This document shows, in pieces, positions 35,157 through 45,106 of a stretch of DNA of 64,000 nt. The notes under the pieces were generated by a model, which was given only the letters and a program-made list of their open reading frames with translations, ran no database searches and was not told the origin of the DNA. The DNA comes from Methanoregula sp. PtaB.Bin085. GTDB lineage: Archaea; Halobacteriota; Methanomicrobia; Methanomicrobiales; Methanospirillaceae. Numbering within the stretch: position 1 is the stretch's first letter; the number at the start of each line of letters is the position of its first letter. Where the stretch lies: positions 186,001 through 250,000 of the forward strand of contig NZ_MVQB01000027.1 of assembly GCF_002067035.1 (NCBI RefSeq), written 5' to 3'. A program made the translations under genes and the position numbers.

Positions 35157-37127
35157 TCAGGCCATCGGCCGGCTCGATGCCGTGACGTCGGGGATGATCG
35201 CCGTTGATCGCATTGCCATCTTCTTGAGCTTGGAAAGGAAACTCTCCGAGTTCTCCGGGACGAGGGCATACTTGAGGACATCATCGATCGTGTCCACGGG
35301 AACGATGCTCACGAGGGGCTTGTACCGCTCCTCAATCAGGACATCGCCGACATTCATCCGGGGGATGAGGACCGTCTTGATCCCCGCCTTCGCGGCTGCC
35401 TCGATCTTGTAGGTAACCCCCCCGATCGGGAGGACATCTCCCCGGACGGAGAGGGAGCCGGTCATCGCGATGTCCTGCCGGACCGGGATGCTCTCGATGG
35501 CGCTGATGACCGCGGTGGCGATGGTGATCGATGCCGAGTCCCCTTCTGCACCATAGGTGCCGATGAACTGGATGTGCACATCCATGTTCTTGATGTCCTT
35601 GCCGGTGAACTTCTTGATGAGCGCGGATACGTTCTTGATGGACTGCTGGGCGATCGATTCCTCGTCTTTCAGCCACGGCTCCTGCCGCCGCCCGGAGATG
35701 CCGGTGGCAATGATCTGGCCGCTCTCCCCCTGGGCCGGGGTGACCTCAGCCATGATCGGCAGGACTGAACCGGCATCGTTGCCCGTCACGGCAAGGCCGT
35801 TCACCCGGCCGAGGCGGGTCCCGTCGACAACGGTCATTTCGTACTCCCGGAGGTGCTGGGTCATCTCAGCGGAGACCTGGTCTTCGATGGACCGGGCAGT
35901 CTTCTTTGCAGCGATGACGTGGGCGGCCGTGGTGATCGGCGCTTTTTCTTCCCGTGCGATATCCCCGGCAACGCGGATGAGGCCGCCCATGTCGCGCAGC
36001 TTGAGGGTCAGGTGCCCCTTGCGGTTCGAGCGCCGGCGGGCCTCGCGGAGGATCTCGTCGATGGCCGTCTGGTCGAAGTGCGGAATCTTCCCGTCGTTCT
36101 TGACCTCCTGGGCGATGAAGCGGATGTACTTCTGCCGGTTCTCGTCCGTGTCCTCCATGCTCTCGGACATGTACACCTCGTACCCGTACCCGCGGATACG
36201 CGACCGGAGGGCGGGATGCATGCCCTGGATGGCATCGAGGTTGCCGGCAGCGATCATCACGAATTTACAGGGGACCGGTTCCGTCCTGACCATTGCACCG
36301 CTCGACCGCTCGCTCTGGCCGGTGATGGGGAACTCTCCCTCCTGCAGTGCGGTGAGGAGGTTCTGCTGGGAGTGCGGGTCGAGGGTGTTGATCTCGTCGA
36401 TGAAGAGAACCCCGCCATTCGCCCGGTGGATCGCCCCGGCTTCGACGCGGTCGTGCGAGGGGGTTTCGAGGCCCCCGCTCTGGAACGGGTCGTGCCGGAC
36501 ATCGCCCAGGAGGGCCCCGGCATGGGATCCGGTCCCGTCGATGAATGGCGCGATGCTCTTGGTATCGTTGGAGACCAGCAGCTTGGGGACCATTGCTTCC
36601 TCACGGGGCGTGCTGTACCGCAGGGCCATGAACACGAACGCACCCGCGATAAGCCCCATCAGGAGCTGCATCGTGATGATCGAGTATCCCGCGATGCCCA
36701 GCAAAAGGAGCATAAGGAGGGTGTTCCGGAACTGGATCTTCTTCTTTGCCTCGACCTTGTGGGCGCTTACGATCTGCTTGCCCCTGCCGGCTGCCACGGT
36801 CCGGATCACCGGGTTGTTGTTGTCATCCGAGTTCGGGTACACGAGGATGTCCTGCAGCTCCTCCTTGGGGAGAAGCTCGGCCATGGCCTTTGCGAGCATG
36901 GACTTGCCAGTACCGGGGCTGCCGATCATCATGACGTGCCGGCGCTGGATTGCTGCCTTCCTGATGACCTCGACCGCATGCTCCTGGCCGATGACCTGGT
37001 CGATGAGTTTTGGCGGTACCTCTATCTGTGATGACGACGCGATCACAGCCGGATCTGCCTGGACGGGGACTGCCCCCTCCGTGCTCGTCTCCTCCGTCTG
37101 CGGCAATACCTGTTCTGCTCTTTCCAT
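35157..37127 (-). CDS. lonB: Membrane-anchored ATP-dependent protease LonB
   Basis: Archaeal LonB degrades regulatory and damaged proteins at the membrane. It has Walker A GSPGTGKS, then a pair of transmembrane helices inserted in the AAA domain ([20 protein letters not shown] and [17 protein letters not shown]), Walker [13 protein letters not shown], and a C-terminal Lon protease domain with catalytic Ser in [12 protein letters not shown] and Lys in [13 protein letters not shown]. From ATG 37127 it is 656 residues, and a GAGAGG sequence lies 11 bases upstream; an in-frame ATG at 37178 would add 17 residues. Confidence 0.96.
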   Translation of the reverse strand: MERAEQVLPQTEETSTEGAVPVQADPAVIASSSQIEVPPKLIDQVIGQEHAVEVIRKAAIQRRHVMMIGSPGTGKSMLAKAMAELLPKEELQDILVYPNSDDNNNPVIRTVAAGRGKQIVSAHKVEAKKKIQFRNTLLMLLLLGIAGYSIITMQLLMGLIAGAFVFMALRYSTPREEAMVPKLLVSNDTKSIAPFIDGTGSHAGALLGDVRHDPFQSGGLETPSHDRVEAGAIHRANGGVLFIDEINTLDPHSQQNLLTALQEGEFPITGQSERSSGAMVRTEPVPCKFVMIAAGNLDAIQGMHPALRSRIRGYGYEVYMSESMEDTDENRQKYIRFIAQEVKNDGKIPHFDQTAIDEILREARRRSNRKGHLTLKLRDMGGLIRVAGDIAREEKAPITTAAHVIAAKKTARSIEDQVSAEMTQHLREYEMTVVDGTRLGRVNGLAVTGNDAGSVLPIMAEVTPAQGESGQIIATGISGRRQEPWLKDEESIAQQSIKNVSALIKKFTGKDIKNMDVHIQFIGTYGAEGDSASITIATAVISAIESIPVRQDIAMTGSLSVRGDVLPIGGVTYKIEAAAKAGIKTVLIPRMNVGDVLIEERYKPLVSIVPVDTIDDVLKYALVPENSESFLSKLKKMAMRSTAIIPDVTASSRPMA

Positions 37128-37364
37128 TCCCGGAGTAACCTCTCTTGAACCTGAAGGTTGTGATAGTAAATGTATCATGCTGGTTTAAGTACTTTCAGCT
37201 GATCCCCATTGACGGCAGGAAATCATGATCCCTCGTGGATTTTCCGTGGTTTTTCCGATCGGAGAGCATCCGTGGGTAAAACGGAAAAACTACAATACCC
37301 TGCGCTGCATAATGATCCACTGCTAAACAATCCCCGGTCTTCCGGGCCTCTCAGGAATGATATC

Positions 37365-38213
37365 ATGAAAGTCATCTGCACGGAGAAATCCCAGGTCCTT
37401 GCCACGCACATTGCCCGGGCGCTGAAGACCACGGTTGTCAGTGTCGGATATTCCCGGTTCCCTGACGGAGAACATTACCTCGTGACCGGCGAGACCGACG
37501 ACGAGATGGTGATTGTCGGGAGCGTTGTCGACAACGATTCGCTCGTCCAGCTGATGCTCCTGGCCGATGCATGCGACCGCTCGACAAACCACCTTGTCCT
37601 GCCCTATATGGCATATGCCCGCCAGGACAAGCGCTTCAGGCCGGGCGAACCGATCAGTTCGCGGGTGGTTGCAAAGGCTCTCAGCACGGGTGTTTCCGAT
37701 GTCACAACCGTCAATATCCACGAGAAGGAGGTCCTGAAGTCGTTTACCGTGCCGGCGCAGAACCTCTCCCTCGCTGCCGGTATCGGTTCCTATATCAAAA
37801 CCCTCGGCCTTAAAAAACCACTCATTCTCGCACCGGACGAGGGGGCAATGCATTTTGCAGAGAACGTGGCATCCACCGGGGGGTGGGAGTGCGACCACCT
37901 GGAAAAGACACGCCTGAGCGGGGTTGAGGTGAAGATGGCACCAAGGCAGCTGTCCGCAAAATCCCGATCCGTTGTGATCGTCGACGATATCATCTCCACC
38001 GGGGGAACGATAGCAACCGCTGCCGGCATGCTCTACCAGCAGGGCGCAAAAGATGTTTATGCTGCCTGTGTCCATGGCGTCTTCACCGGTGGCGCGTACG
38101 CCCGCCTTATGGCAACCGGGATCCGGGATGTTGTCTGCAGCGATACCATAGAGCGGAGCTGCAGCAGGATCTCTGCGGCTGAGGAAATCGCCCGTGCTGT
38201 CAGGCAGCGCTGA
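37365..38213 (+). CDS. prs: Ribose-phosphate pyrophosphokinase
   Basis: The enzyme makes PRPP from ribose 5-phosphate and ATP, feeding purine, pyrimidine, histidine and NAD synthesis. The 282-residue product starts KVICTEKSQVLATHIARALK and has the FPDGEHYL segment, the PYMAYARQDKRF ATP-binding region and the PRPP loop SVVIVDDIISTGGTIATAA. ATG 37365 is preferred because the 52 upstream codons lack family similarity. PRPP users gfcR, purF and purM (partial) also lie in this window. Confidence 0.95.
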   Translation: MKVICTEKSQVLATHIARALKTTVVSVGYSRFPDGEHYLVTGETDDEMVIVGSVVDNDSLVQLMLLADACDRSTNHLVLPYMAYARQDKRFRPGEPISSRVVAKALSTGVSDVTTVNIHEKEVLKSFTVPAQNLSLAAGIGSYIKTLGLKKPLILAPDEGAMHFAENVASTGGWECDHLEKTRLSGVEVKMAPRQLSAKSRSVVIVDDIISTGGTIATAAGMLYQQGAKDVYAACVHGVFTGGAYARLMATGIRDVVCSDTIERSCSRISAAEEIARAVRQR

Positions 38214-38263
38214 CAGAGGGTATGCATGTCCGCCTATTCCCGATCCGGGCCCGGGTCGACCCT

Positions 38264-38719
38264 ATGAACGCCGTACTTGACACCGGTTTCTTTTTCGGTG
38301 ATTTTCCCGCCGAGGGGGCCCTGTTCACCGTCCCGTCCGTTGTTGAAGAGCTGAAGGATATCCGGGCAAAAGGGAATTTTGAGAAATGGCTGGCAAGGGG
38401 CCTGAAGGTGCAACCCCCCGCGGATGAGAGTATCGGTCGTGTGACTGCTGCTGCAGAAAAGACGAGGGATCTCCCGGTGATCTCCGGCACGGACCGGGAT
38501 CTGCTCGCCCTGGCGCTCGATCTCGGCGCCGAACTGCACACGGACGATTTCGCGATCCAGAACATTGCCCATGTTCTCGGGGTGAAAACGGTCCCGATCC
38601 TCCAGCGCAAAGCCCGCAGGGTTCACTGGAAGTACCGGTGCAGTGGCTGCGGAAGGTATGCGGACCATGACGGGGAGTGCCCGGTCTGCGGTGCCGCCAT
38701 CAAAAGAAAACTTAAATAG
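38264..38719 (+). CDS. nob1: Endoribonuclease Nob1 (PIN domain plus zinc ribbon)
   Basis: Nob1 cuts the 3' end of 16S pre-rRNA. The 151-residue product has a PIN domain starting AVLDTGFFFG (catalytic Asp) with further acids in PSVVEELKDI and ISGTDRDLLALALDLGAEL, and a C-terminal zinc ribbon (CSGCGRYADHDGECPVCG). I start at ATG 38264, which fits the PIN domain; the frame is open to 38222. It lies 50 bases after prs and 21 before gfcR, all on the plus strand. Confidence 0.93.
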   Translation: MNAVLDTGFFFGDFPAEGALFTVPSVVEELKDIRAKGNFEKWLARGLKVQPPADESIGRVTAAAEKTRDLPVISGTDRDLLALALDLGAELHTDDFAIQNIAHVLGVKTVPILQRKARRVHWKYRCSGCGRYADHDGECPVCGAAIKRKLK

Positions 38720-38740
38720 CGGGCGGCGAACCTTTTCTGC

Positions 38741-39343
38741 ATGTCTTCCCTTGACGATCTGATCGGCCGGGCAAAACTCCTGCTTGCCGATGGGCACAGC
38801 CCGGGTCAGATTGCAGATGAACTGTCCCTGTCCATGGAAACCGTTACCTGGCTCCTCACCCAGGCCAAGGGCTCTGCAGCGCCAAAAGATGTCCACATCG
38901 ACTGGACCGCGGTCTCGAGCCAGGGGCCTCTCCTCGAGGAGACCGCCCAGATGCTGCTCTCGCGGTACTACCTCTCCCGCGGGGATGCCGAATCCCCGTC
39001 AGCGGATGTCATTGTCGGTATCGCCCTCTCGGGGATACCACTTGCTACCATCATCGCCGTCCAGGAGGCTGCCCAGCTGGCGATCTACCACCCGGCAAAG
39101 CAGAACCCGAGCGAGAAGCCGACCGGATCGGTCAGTGGCAACTTCGCGGCGGTCGGTGGCCAGCGGTGCATCATTGTCGATGACACCATCACCTCCGGCA
39201 ACACCATGCGTGAAGTGGTCAAGTATCTCAAGAAGCACAATGCAGTCCCGGTTGCGATCTGGGTCATCTTCGACAAGCGCGGCATCAGGGACGTGGACGG
39301 CGTCCCGGTCTTCTCCCTCTTTAAAATATCCCGGATTGACTGA
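38741..39343 (+). CDS. gfcR: GfcR-type regulator (orotate phosphoribosyltransferase-like)
   Basis: The 200-residue product joins a short N-terminal helix-turn-helix ([20 protein letters not shown]) to a type I phosphoribosyltransferase-like domain with the PRPP loop [18 protein letters not shown]. In haloarchaea the family includes GfcR, a sugar-metabolism regulator; methanogen members are often annotated as PyrE-like. DNA binding controlled by a phosphorylated sugar or PRPP is likely. The neighbouring prs supports a PRPP link. Confidence 0.85.
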   Translation: MSSLDDLIGRAKLLLADGHSPGQIADELSLSMETVTWLLTQAKGSAAPKDVHIDWTAVSSQGPLLEETAQMLLSRYYLSRGDAESPSADVIVGIALSGIPLATIIAVQEAAQLAIYHPAKQNPSEKPTGSVSGNFAAVGGQRCIIVDDTITSGNTMREVVKYLKKHNAVPVAIWVIFDKRGIRDVDGVPVFSLFKISRID

Positions 39344-39424
39344 TCTCCCTTTTTTTCCGGCACAAGACCCGCATCTTTTATATAGAAGTTCAATTCCACC
39401 TTTTACAACATCGGAGGATCAAGT

Positions 39425-41023
39425 ATGCAGTCCCAACAGCCGATTATCATTTTAAAAGAAAATGTGGAGCGTAATTACGGGCGGGAAGCCCAGCGCTCGA
39501 ATATTATGGCAGCAAAAGCGATTGCAGGTGCTGTCCGCTCAACGCTCGGCCCCCGGGGTATGGACAAGATGCTCGTGGGTTCGACCGGGGATATTGTCAT
39601 CACCAACGACGGCGCGACAATTTTGAGCGAGATCGGCGTCCAGCACCCGGGCGCGAAGATGGTCGTCGAGGTCGCCCGGACCCAGGACGATGAGGTCGGC
39701 GACGGGACCACCACCGCAGTCGTCCTTGTCGGCGCACTGATGGAGCAGGCGGAACAGATGCTCGAGCAGGGCATCCACCCGACCGTCATTGCCCAGGGAT
39801 ACCTGATGGGCATGGACAAGGCACTGGAGATCGTGGACAGCCTCTCCCTTAAAGTCGACCCGTCCGACCGCAAGACTCTCATGAAGATCGCCGACACGGC
39901 CATCACCGGCAAGTCGATCGAGCAGGTCAAGGACAAGCTCGACGGCATTATCGTCGACGCCGTTATGATTGTTGCCGAGAAGGCTAACGGGAAGCTGACC
40001 GTTGATGAAGACGACGTCATGATCAAGAAGCAGAAGGGCGAATCCATCGACGATGCCGAGCTGATCCGTGGCGTTGTTATCGACAAGGTCAAGGTCAGCG
40101 AGCAGATGCCCAAGAAGGTGCAGAAGGCAAAAGTCGCCCTCATCTCCATGCCTCTCGAGATCACCAAGACGCAGGTGAAGGCAAAGATCAAGATCACCAC
40201 TGCCGAGCAGGTCAATGCCTTTGGCGACCAGGAGCGCGAGACCTTAAGGAAACTTGCCGACGCAATCGTTGCCAGCGGCGCAAACGTCCTCCTCTGCCAG
40301 AAGGGCATCTCGGACATCGCCCAGTTCTACCTTGCCAAGGCCGGTGTCCTTGCTATCGAAGACGTCCCGGAGAAGGACATGAAGTATGCAGCCCGGGCCC
40401 TGAATGCAAACATCATCACCAAGCCGGAGTCACTGACTGCAAAAGACCTCGGCACGGCCGATCTCGTCGAAGAAGACACCGAGGGCAACGTGACCCGGAT
40501 CTCCGGGTGTAAGAACCCCAAGACTACCACCATCCTCCTCCGCGGTACCAGCGACTTCCTGCTCGAGGAGCTCGAGCGGGCCGTTGTCGACGGGACCCGC
40601 GTGGTCATGGATGCCATGGAAGACGGCACGTACGTTGTCGGCGGCGGTGCTGTGGAGACCGAACTCCTCATGAAGATCCGGGACTATGCCCAGACCGTCG
40701 GAGGACGCGTCCAGATTGCGCTCGAGGGATACGCAGCGGCATTCGAGTCCATTCCGCTGGCCCTTGCCGAGAACTCCGGGTTCAACCCGATCGACAAGAT
40801 CGTCGAGCTCAAGAACGCCCATGCAAAGGGCAAGAAGAATGCCGGGCTGAACGTGTACGAGGGCAAGGTCACTGATATGCTTGCCGAGGGCGTCATCGAG
40901 CCGCTCCGGTCCAAGCGCCAGTCCATCCAGAGCGCATCCGAGACCTCGGTCATGCTCATCCGCGTCGATGACATGATGATTACCCAGCAGGCCAAGAAAG
41001 GCAGCGCCGCTCCCGGGATGTAA
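39425..41023 (+). CDS. thsA: Thermosome (group II chaperonin) subunit
   Basis: The 532-residue subunit assembles into the double-ring ATP-driven folding machine of archaea. ATP-site motifs are clear: RSTLGPRGMDKMLV, TNDGATILSE and DEVGDGTTTAVVL, with a GGGAVETEL in the equatorial domain. The C-terminus ends KGSAAPGM and lacks the long Gly-Met tail of some relatives. A TATA-like TTTTATATAG lies about 50 bases before the ATG, and a GGAGG-type ribosome site at about 39413-39417. Confidence 0.98.
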   Translation: MQSQQPIIILKENVERNYGREAQRSNIMAAKAIAGAVRSTLGPRGMDKMLVGSTGDIVITNDGATILSEIGVQHPGAKMVVEVARTQDDEVGDGTTTAVVLVGALMEQAEQMLEQGIHPTVIAQGYLMGMDKALEIVDSLSLKVDPSDRKTLMKIADTAITGKSIEQVKDKLDGIIVDAVMIVAEKANGKLTVDEDDVMIKKQKGESIDDAELIRGVVIDKVKVSEQMPKKVQKAKVALISMPLEITKTQVKAKIKITTAEQVNAFGDQERETLRKLADAIVASGANVLLCQKGISDIAQFYLAKAGVLAIEDVPEKDMKYAARALNANIITKPESLTAKDLGTADLVEEDTEGNVTRISGCKNPKTTTILLRGTSDFLLEELERAVVDGTRVVMDAMEDGTYVVGGGAVETELLMKIRDYAQTVGGRVQIALEGYAAAFESIPLALAENSGFNPIDKIVELKNAHAKGKKNAGLNVYEGKVTDMLAEGVIEPLRSKRQSIQSASETSVMLIRVDDMMITQQAKKGSAAPGM

Positions 41024-41184
41024 ATCCCCGGATACTTTTTTCCCTTCCCCGTTCCGGATTCTTCAGAGTCCCCGCACCGATGTATACCCGTCCGGCTGCA
41101 CCAGGGGTTCCTCCGGCCGTGCGACAGCAGGGGCAGGTCAGATAACTATTAGAGCAAGCGATGAAAAATACAAAAAGGCATAGT

Positions 41185-41269
41185 GCCGAGGTAGTCTAGT
41201 CCGGAAAGGCGGCAGCCTCGAAAGCTGCTGGCGCCCAGCGCCTCGGGAGTTCAAATCTCCTCCTCGGCG
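41185..41269 (+). tRNA. tRNA-Ser (anticodon CGA)
   Basis: Acceptor stem GCCGAGG pairs with CCTCGGC, the discriminator is G, and no CCA is encoded. The anticodon stem GCAGC/GCTGC encloses CTCGAAA, giving anticodon CGA for UCG codons. A long variable arm follows, as serine tRNAs require, and the T loop TTCAAAT is intact. A T-rich run just downstream may end transcription. Confidence 0.96.
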
Positions 41270-41539
41270 TTTTTATTCTTATCGTTGCAGGATACTCCGG
41301 GAACCGGGACGGGGATCCCGGAAATCCGTATCTGCCGGTGTACTTCCAGCGCATGGTGCGGGGATTGCGGGAAAATATCAGTATTATAGCCGAATTTTGT
41401 GGAAATAATCACAAAAGAGAGGATTATCAACCGGTTTAAAACTCATAAAAAATAAATAGTGCATGTTCTTAGTATATGGTTGCACAACAGAATTACCGGA
41501 CGAAGTGACACTAATATATTGGCAGAGGAATAACCGGAT

Positions 41540-41746
41540 ATGATGGCAAGGATAAAACAGAACAAACCGGCAATATCGGGCGAGGCCAGATCATTCCGTG
41601 CAGTACGGAGGTCCAACCTCAACCGGACCGACATGCCGCTCAAGATCGGTGCAATCGCCGGGTACATCCTCCTTGCAATGCTCTCCGCCTCAACGTCCAT
41701 GTTCGGCATCCTTGTCGGGGCAATGCTGCGCATGATGGGTTTATGA
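41540..41746 (+). CDS. Small membrane protein, 68 residues
   Basis: The basic N-terminal half (many Arg and Lys) is followed by a hydrophobic segment of about 35 residues (IGAIAGYILLAMLSASTSMF onward) that could form one or two membrane helices. AT-rich sequence precedes it, with GAGG about 12 bases before the ATG. I do not recognise the family. Confidence 0.55.
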   Translation: MMARIKQNKPAISGEARSFRAVRRSNLNRTDMPLKIGAIAGYILLAMLSASTSMFGILVGAMLRMMGL

Positions 41747-41807
41747 GCCCTGCTGTTCTCGTGTCGAACACTCCCGTTTCCGTAATGCCTTCCGCAGCTT
41801 ATCCGGA

Positions 41808-42026
41808 TCAGAGATAGGCAAGGATCCCGAGGATCCCGTGGATGAGTGCGAGCAGGATGGTTATTCCTGCACAGACCGGGTGCCACCGGAACGGGACGAT
41901 CCGGATCCCCTTCTTATTCATGAGAGGGATCGAGGCTGTCACAAGAAGCGACAGGAGGGTAAGGACCCCGAGGTACAGGATCAGGGGTTTTCCGAAGATA
42001 AGATAGTACGTGACATCCTGGAGCAT
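41808..42026 (-). CDS. Small two-helix membrane protein
   Basis: A 72-residue protein with two strong hydrophobic stretches (LILYLGVLTLLSLLVTASIP and ITILLALIHGILGILAYL) and a His in each half (WHPVCAG, LIHG). The His residues recall small heme-binding or b-type membrane proteins, but this is only suggestive. It begins three bases after the blue copper protein gene, so the two are probably one transcript with a shared redox role. Confidence 0.65.
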   Translation of the reverse strand: MLQDVTYYLIFGKPLILYLGVLTLLSLLVTASIPLMNKKGIRIVPFRWHPVCAGITILLALIHGILGILAYL

Positions 42027-42029
42027 GGC

Positions 42030-42470
42030 TCATCCCTCCACCGTGATGATTCCCCGCATCTCCGGGTGGATCATGCAGGAATAATTGAACGATCCGGCAC
42101 GGTCGAACCGCTGGCTCGCCGACTGGCTGGAACCGAGAAGGAACGTGGAGGTCGTGAACGACTTGTCCTCGAATTCGATCCGGTGCGGGCGGTCATCGGC
42201 ATTCACCCATCGTACGGTCGAATGGACAGGAACCGTCATATTGGCGGGCCTGAAGGTGTTCTTTGCAATCGTAATGGTGTTATCCGAAACGGAAGTCGTG
42301 CGGGTCGGGGTCGCGAGGGACAGCGGCAGCGTCGGGAGTATCTCCTGCGTGGGAGTTATGATTGTTGGCGTTGTCGGGGGGGGCGTGGTTTGTGCCGGGG
42401 GCGAATCCAGGCACCCGCAGGCAAAAACGCCAAGGAATACAACGATGATGAAAACCGGGGCAGTTCTCAT
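42030..42470 (-). CDS. Cupredoxin (plastocyanin-like) lipoprotein
   Basis: The 146-residue product has a signal peptide and Cys-containing lipobox region near residues 15-20, a Thr/Pro-rich linker (about 25-58), and a cupredoxin domain. All four type 1 copper ligands are visible: His96, then Cys132, His135 and Met138 in YSCMIHPEM. It should be exported and membrane-tethered and carry one electron. A blue copper protein is notable in an obligate anaerobe. It is co-transcribed with the small two-helix membrane protein. Confidence 0.85.
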   Translation of the reverse strand: MRTAPVFIIVVFLGVFACGCLDSPPAQTTPPPTTPTIITPTQEILPTLPLSLATPTRTTSVSDNTITIAKNTFRPANMTVPVHSTVRWVNADDRPHRIEFEDKSFTTSTFLLGSSQSASQRFDRAGSFNYSCMIHPEMRGIITVEG

Positions 42471-42541
42471 ACATGCCGGTCAGAGTTGTCCGTATAAGAA
42501 GATGGTGGTGATACCCGCGATGCTGACGTTCCTGTCCCTTC

Positions 42542-44761
42542 TCACGGGGCCTGCCTGTCCTGCTCCGGCTGGTGCAGGAAGGAGACTGTCAGCGACCTGA
42601 GCGTCCCGAGGAAATCCTCTCCATGGTAATGGTCGGAGATCACCATCTTCCGGAACAGCGGTTCCGGAAGAGCCGATGCAAACTTCCACCCATCTGCAGG
42701 CAGAAGAGGCAGTACCGGTTCGAGATCCTTATTACCAAGTGTCTGGAGATCCCGGATCGTCCCGATAACACGTTCGCCGGACCCGTCTTTCCCCGCCCGG
42801 GTTACGATAAGGCGGAGATCATCGAACCGGACCTGCACTTTTTTTCCCAGATGGTGACGGAGGAGGATTGCAAGGACCCGGTTGAATCCGCACCCGTTCA
42901 TTGAAAATACCATGACAGTCCCTGGTTTGGAACCTTTGGGTTCGGTAACAAACAGGCCCTCCGGCCCGATGCCCTCCGGGAACTGCGCTAGTGCCTGCGT
43001 GAGCAGTTCCTGTTCGTGCCGGCCAATCGGGAGCGTGGTGGTTTTCCGTGCCGCCAGTTCCTGGAGCCCATGGCACACCAGCGGGGAGAAGCCCTCTTCG
43101 CTCCCGCCGGTCCAGAAGACCCGTGACGATCCCGTGCCGCCGGGAACCACAACAACGATATTATACCCCTCGTCGCTTTTGACCAGAGTCCAGCTGCGTC
43201 CCCCGAGCGAGACCTCCCCCCCGTCCTTGCTGTTGATGAACTGCGCATCGAGCATCCCCACGACCTCCCCGTCGGGTGTGACCGCCCGGTACTCGCCCCC
43301 GCCGCTGATCACCGAGTACAGGTCCTTCCAGTTCGAGCGGCCGAACTGCCGCTCGGCCCCGGGCCCCGTCATGATCATCCCGCCGTCAGTTGCCAGGTAA
43401 TCACTGGTAATGAGATGGTCCAGGATCCGGTCTATGTCCCGGGGATCGATCTCCCGGAAGACCGGCACGGCACGGGCGAACGATACCAGCTCCCGCCGGG
43501 TCGTCCGCGGGTGGTTGAGGAGGAAGAGGAAGAGCTGCTGCAGGAGGACATTCAGGGGCATCTTCAGGGGCCGGAGGTTCTCGACGCGCTTCTGCATGGC
43601 GCATTCGATGATCGCAATGCTCCAGAGCAGTTCGTTGTTGTCCTTCAGAATCCAGGCAACGAACGCTGCCTTCCCCCGCCGCCCGCTCCGGCCCATGCGC
43701 TGGAGGAACGAGGAGACGGTGTCCGGCGGCCCGGCCTGCACAACCACGTCGAGGTCGCCGATATCGATGCCCAGTTCCAGCGTGCTGGTACAGATGATGC
43801 AGGCTCCTTCCGGCGAACCGAATGCCTCCTCAGCCCGTTTTCGGGCCGCGGGAGAGACTGACGAGTGATGGATGTGGAGGTTCCGGATCCTCCCGGTGCA
43901 CGCGTTCACCAGCTGCTCGGCCCGGCTCCGGCTCCCGGTAAAGACAAGCGCTTTTTTGCCGCTCACGATCCGGACAAGCGCATCGATCCTGCGGGACTCC
44001 TCCGGCTCGACAATGAACAGGAACTGCTTCTCCTGCGGCGGTGAGGGGACACTGACCAGTTCCGCGTCGTGCCTCCCGTCCGAGAGCCACTGCAGGATCT
44101 CGCGGGGATTGCCGGCGGTTGCAGAGAGGCCGATCCGCTGGATCTTCCTTCCTGCCACCTGGTCCATGCGATGGAGCAGAACCCTGAGGTGCACGCCCCG
44201 TTCGGACTCCACGAACGCGTGGAGTTCATCGATGATGATGAACCGCACCTGCCGGAGGTCGGGTGCGGGCGTCCTCTCCTGCAGGAGGACCTCGAGCGAT
44301 TCCGGGGTGATCATCAGGAAATGGGGCGGTTCCCCGTCCTCCCACGTGCGTTCACTCCTCGCAACGTCGCCGTGCCACTTCGCCACGGTGAGGGCGACTG
44401 GAGTGCAGAAGGCCCGGAACCGCTCCTCCTGGTCGTTGATGAGAGCCTTTAACGGCGAAATATAGAGGCACGCAATTCCCGGCCTGCCATGCCGCAGTAC
44501 GTCATCCATCACCGGGATGAGTGCGGCCTCGGACTTCCCCCCGGCCGTGGGGGCGAGGATAAGGGCATCGCCTCCTTTGCTGACCGCACGGTATGCCTCT
44601 TCCTGAACCTGCCGGAGTTCCTTCCAGTCAAGCCGATGGGCAAGGATCTGCTGGAGGGATTCGTGCAGGGTGGGAAAAACGGACGACACGGGTAATCCGG
44701 AAAGAGGATTGTGCCTGAAGCGATAAGGTCTTTTTCCGGCTTTTTTGTGGCTGACGGCCAT
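42542..44761 (-). CDS. Lhr-like DEXH-box ATP-dependent helicase
   Basis: The 739-residue product is a superfamily 2 helicase. It has motif I APTAGGKSEAAL, motif II IIIDELHAFVE (DELH), motif III LSATAGN, motif V GIDIGDLDVVVQAG and motif VI LQRMGRSGRRGK. The Lhr-type winged-helix region and a C-terminal domain follow. Lhr-group enzymes act in DNA repair or RNA processing. ATG 44761 is the likely start, since the 37 open codons upstream lack similarity and are AT-rich promoter sequence. Confidence 0.9.
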   Translation of the reverse strand: MAVSHKKAGKRPYRFRHNPLSGLPVSSVFPTLHESLQQILAHRLDWKELRQVQEEAYRAVSKGGDALILAPTAGGKSEAALIPVMDDVLRHGRPGIACLYISPLKALINDQEERFRAFCTPVALTVAKWHGDVARSERTWEDGEPPHFLMITPESLEVLLQERTPAPDLRQVRFIIIDELHAFVESERGVHLRVLLHRMDQVAGRKIQRIGLSATAGNPREILQWLSDGRHDAELVSVPSPPQEKQFLFIVEPEESRRIDALVRIVSGKKALVFTGSRSRAEQLVNACTGRIRNLHIHHSSVSPAARKRAEEAFGSPEGACIICTSTLELGIDIGDLDVVVQAGPPDTVSSFLQRMGRSGRRGKAAFVAWILKDNNELLWSIAIIECAMQKRVENLRPLKMPLNVLLQQLFLFLLNHPRTTRRELVSFARAVPVFREIDPRDIDRILDHLITSDYLATDGGMIMTGPGAERQFGRSNWKDLYSVISGGGEYRAVTPDGEVVGMLDAQFINSKDGGEVSLGGRSWTLVKSDEGYNIVVVVPGGTGSSRVFWTGGSEEGFSPLVCHGLQELAARKTTTLPIGRHEQELLTQALAQFPEGIGPEGLFVTEPKGSKPGTVMVFSMNGCGFNRVLAILLRHHLGKKVQVRFDDLRLIVTRAGKDGSGERVIGTIRDLQTLGNKDLEPVLPLLPADGWKFASALPEPLFRKMVISDHYHGEDFLGTLRSLTVSFLHQPEQDRQAP

Positions 44762-44980
44762 GCGACATGTTAGCAAAGTACAGGTGTAAAAACCGGAAAA
44801 ATTCACAACCGTTAAATACCGCGGACGGAATAGAATGATCCGGTAAACAATGAGGTCGCACCGGGTCTTCACGTCCGTTTCTTCACAGAGCCCGTGCTTC
44901 GCATTCTTCTTTAGATAGGGGACCTTCTCTCACTGGTCCCCCTGTACTGTCGCATGGAAGAGTTTACCAGAGGTCTTCAT

Positions 44981-45106
44981 ATGATCCTTGGAATCCCTGA
45001 TCCGCAGATAGTGATCGGCTATGGGCTGGCCATCGGCTTAGCCCTTGCGTGTATCGTATACGGCTGGCTGCACTGGAACGAGGAGGACGACAGCAATGGC
45101 AGTTGA
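44981..45106 (+). CDS. Symporter small accessory protein, 41 residues
   Basis: The short frame starts MILGIPDPQIVIGYGLAIGL and continues as a single hydrophobic helix, then ends with an acidic tail containing EEDD. Small proteins with this GIPDPQ start precede sodium:solute symporter genes in methanogens and are thought to help the transporter. Its last 11 bases overlap the symporter start, so translation is coupled. It lies in the divergent promoter gap after the helicase gene. Confidence 0.75.
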   Translation: MILGIPDPQIVIGYGLAIGLALACIVYGWLHWNEEDDSNGS

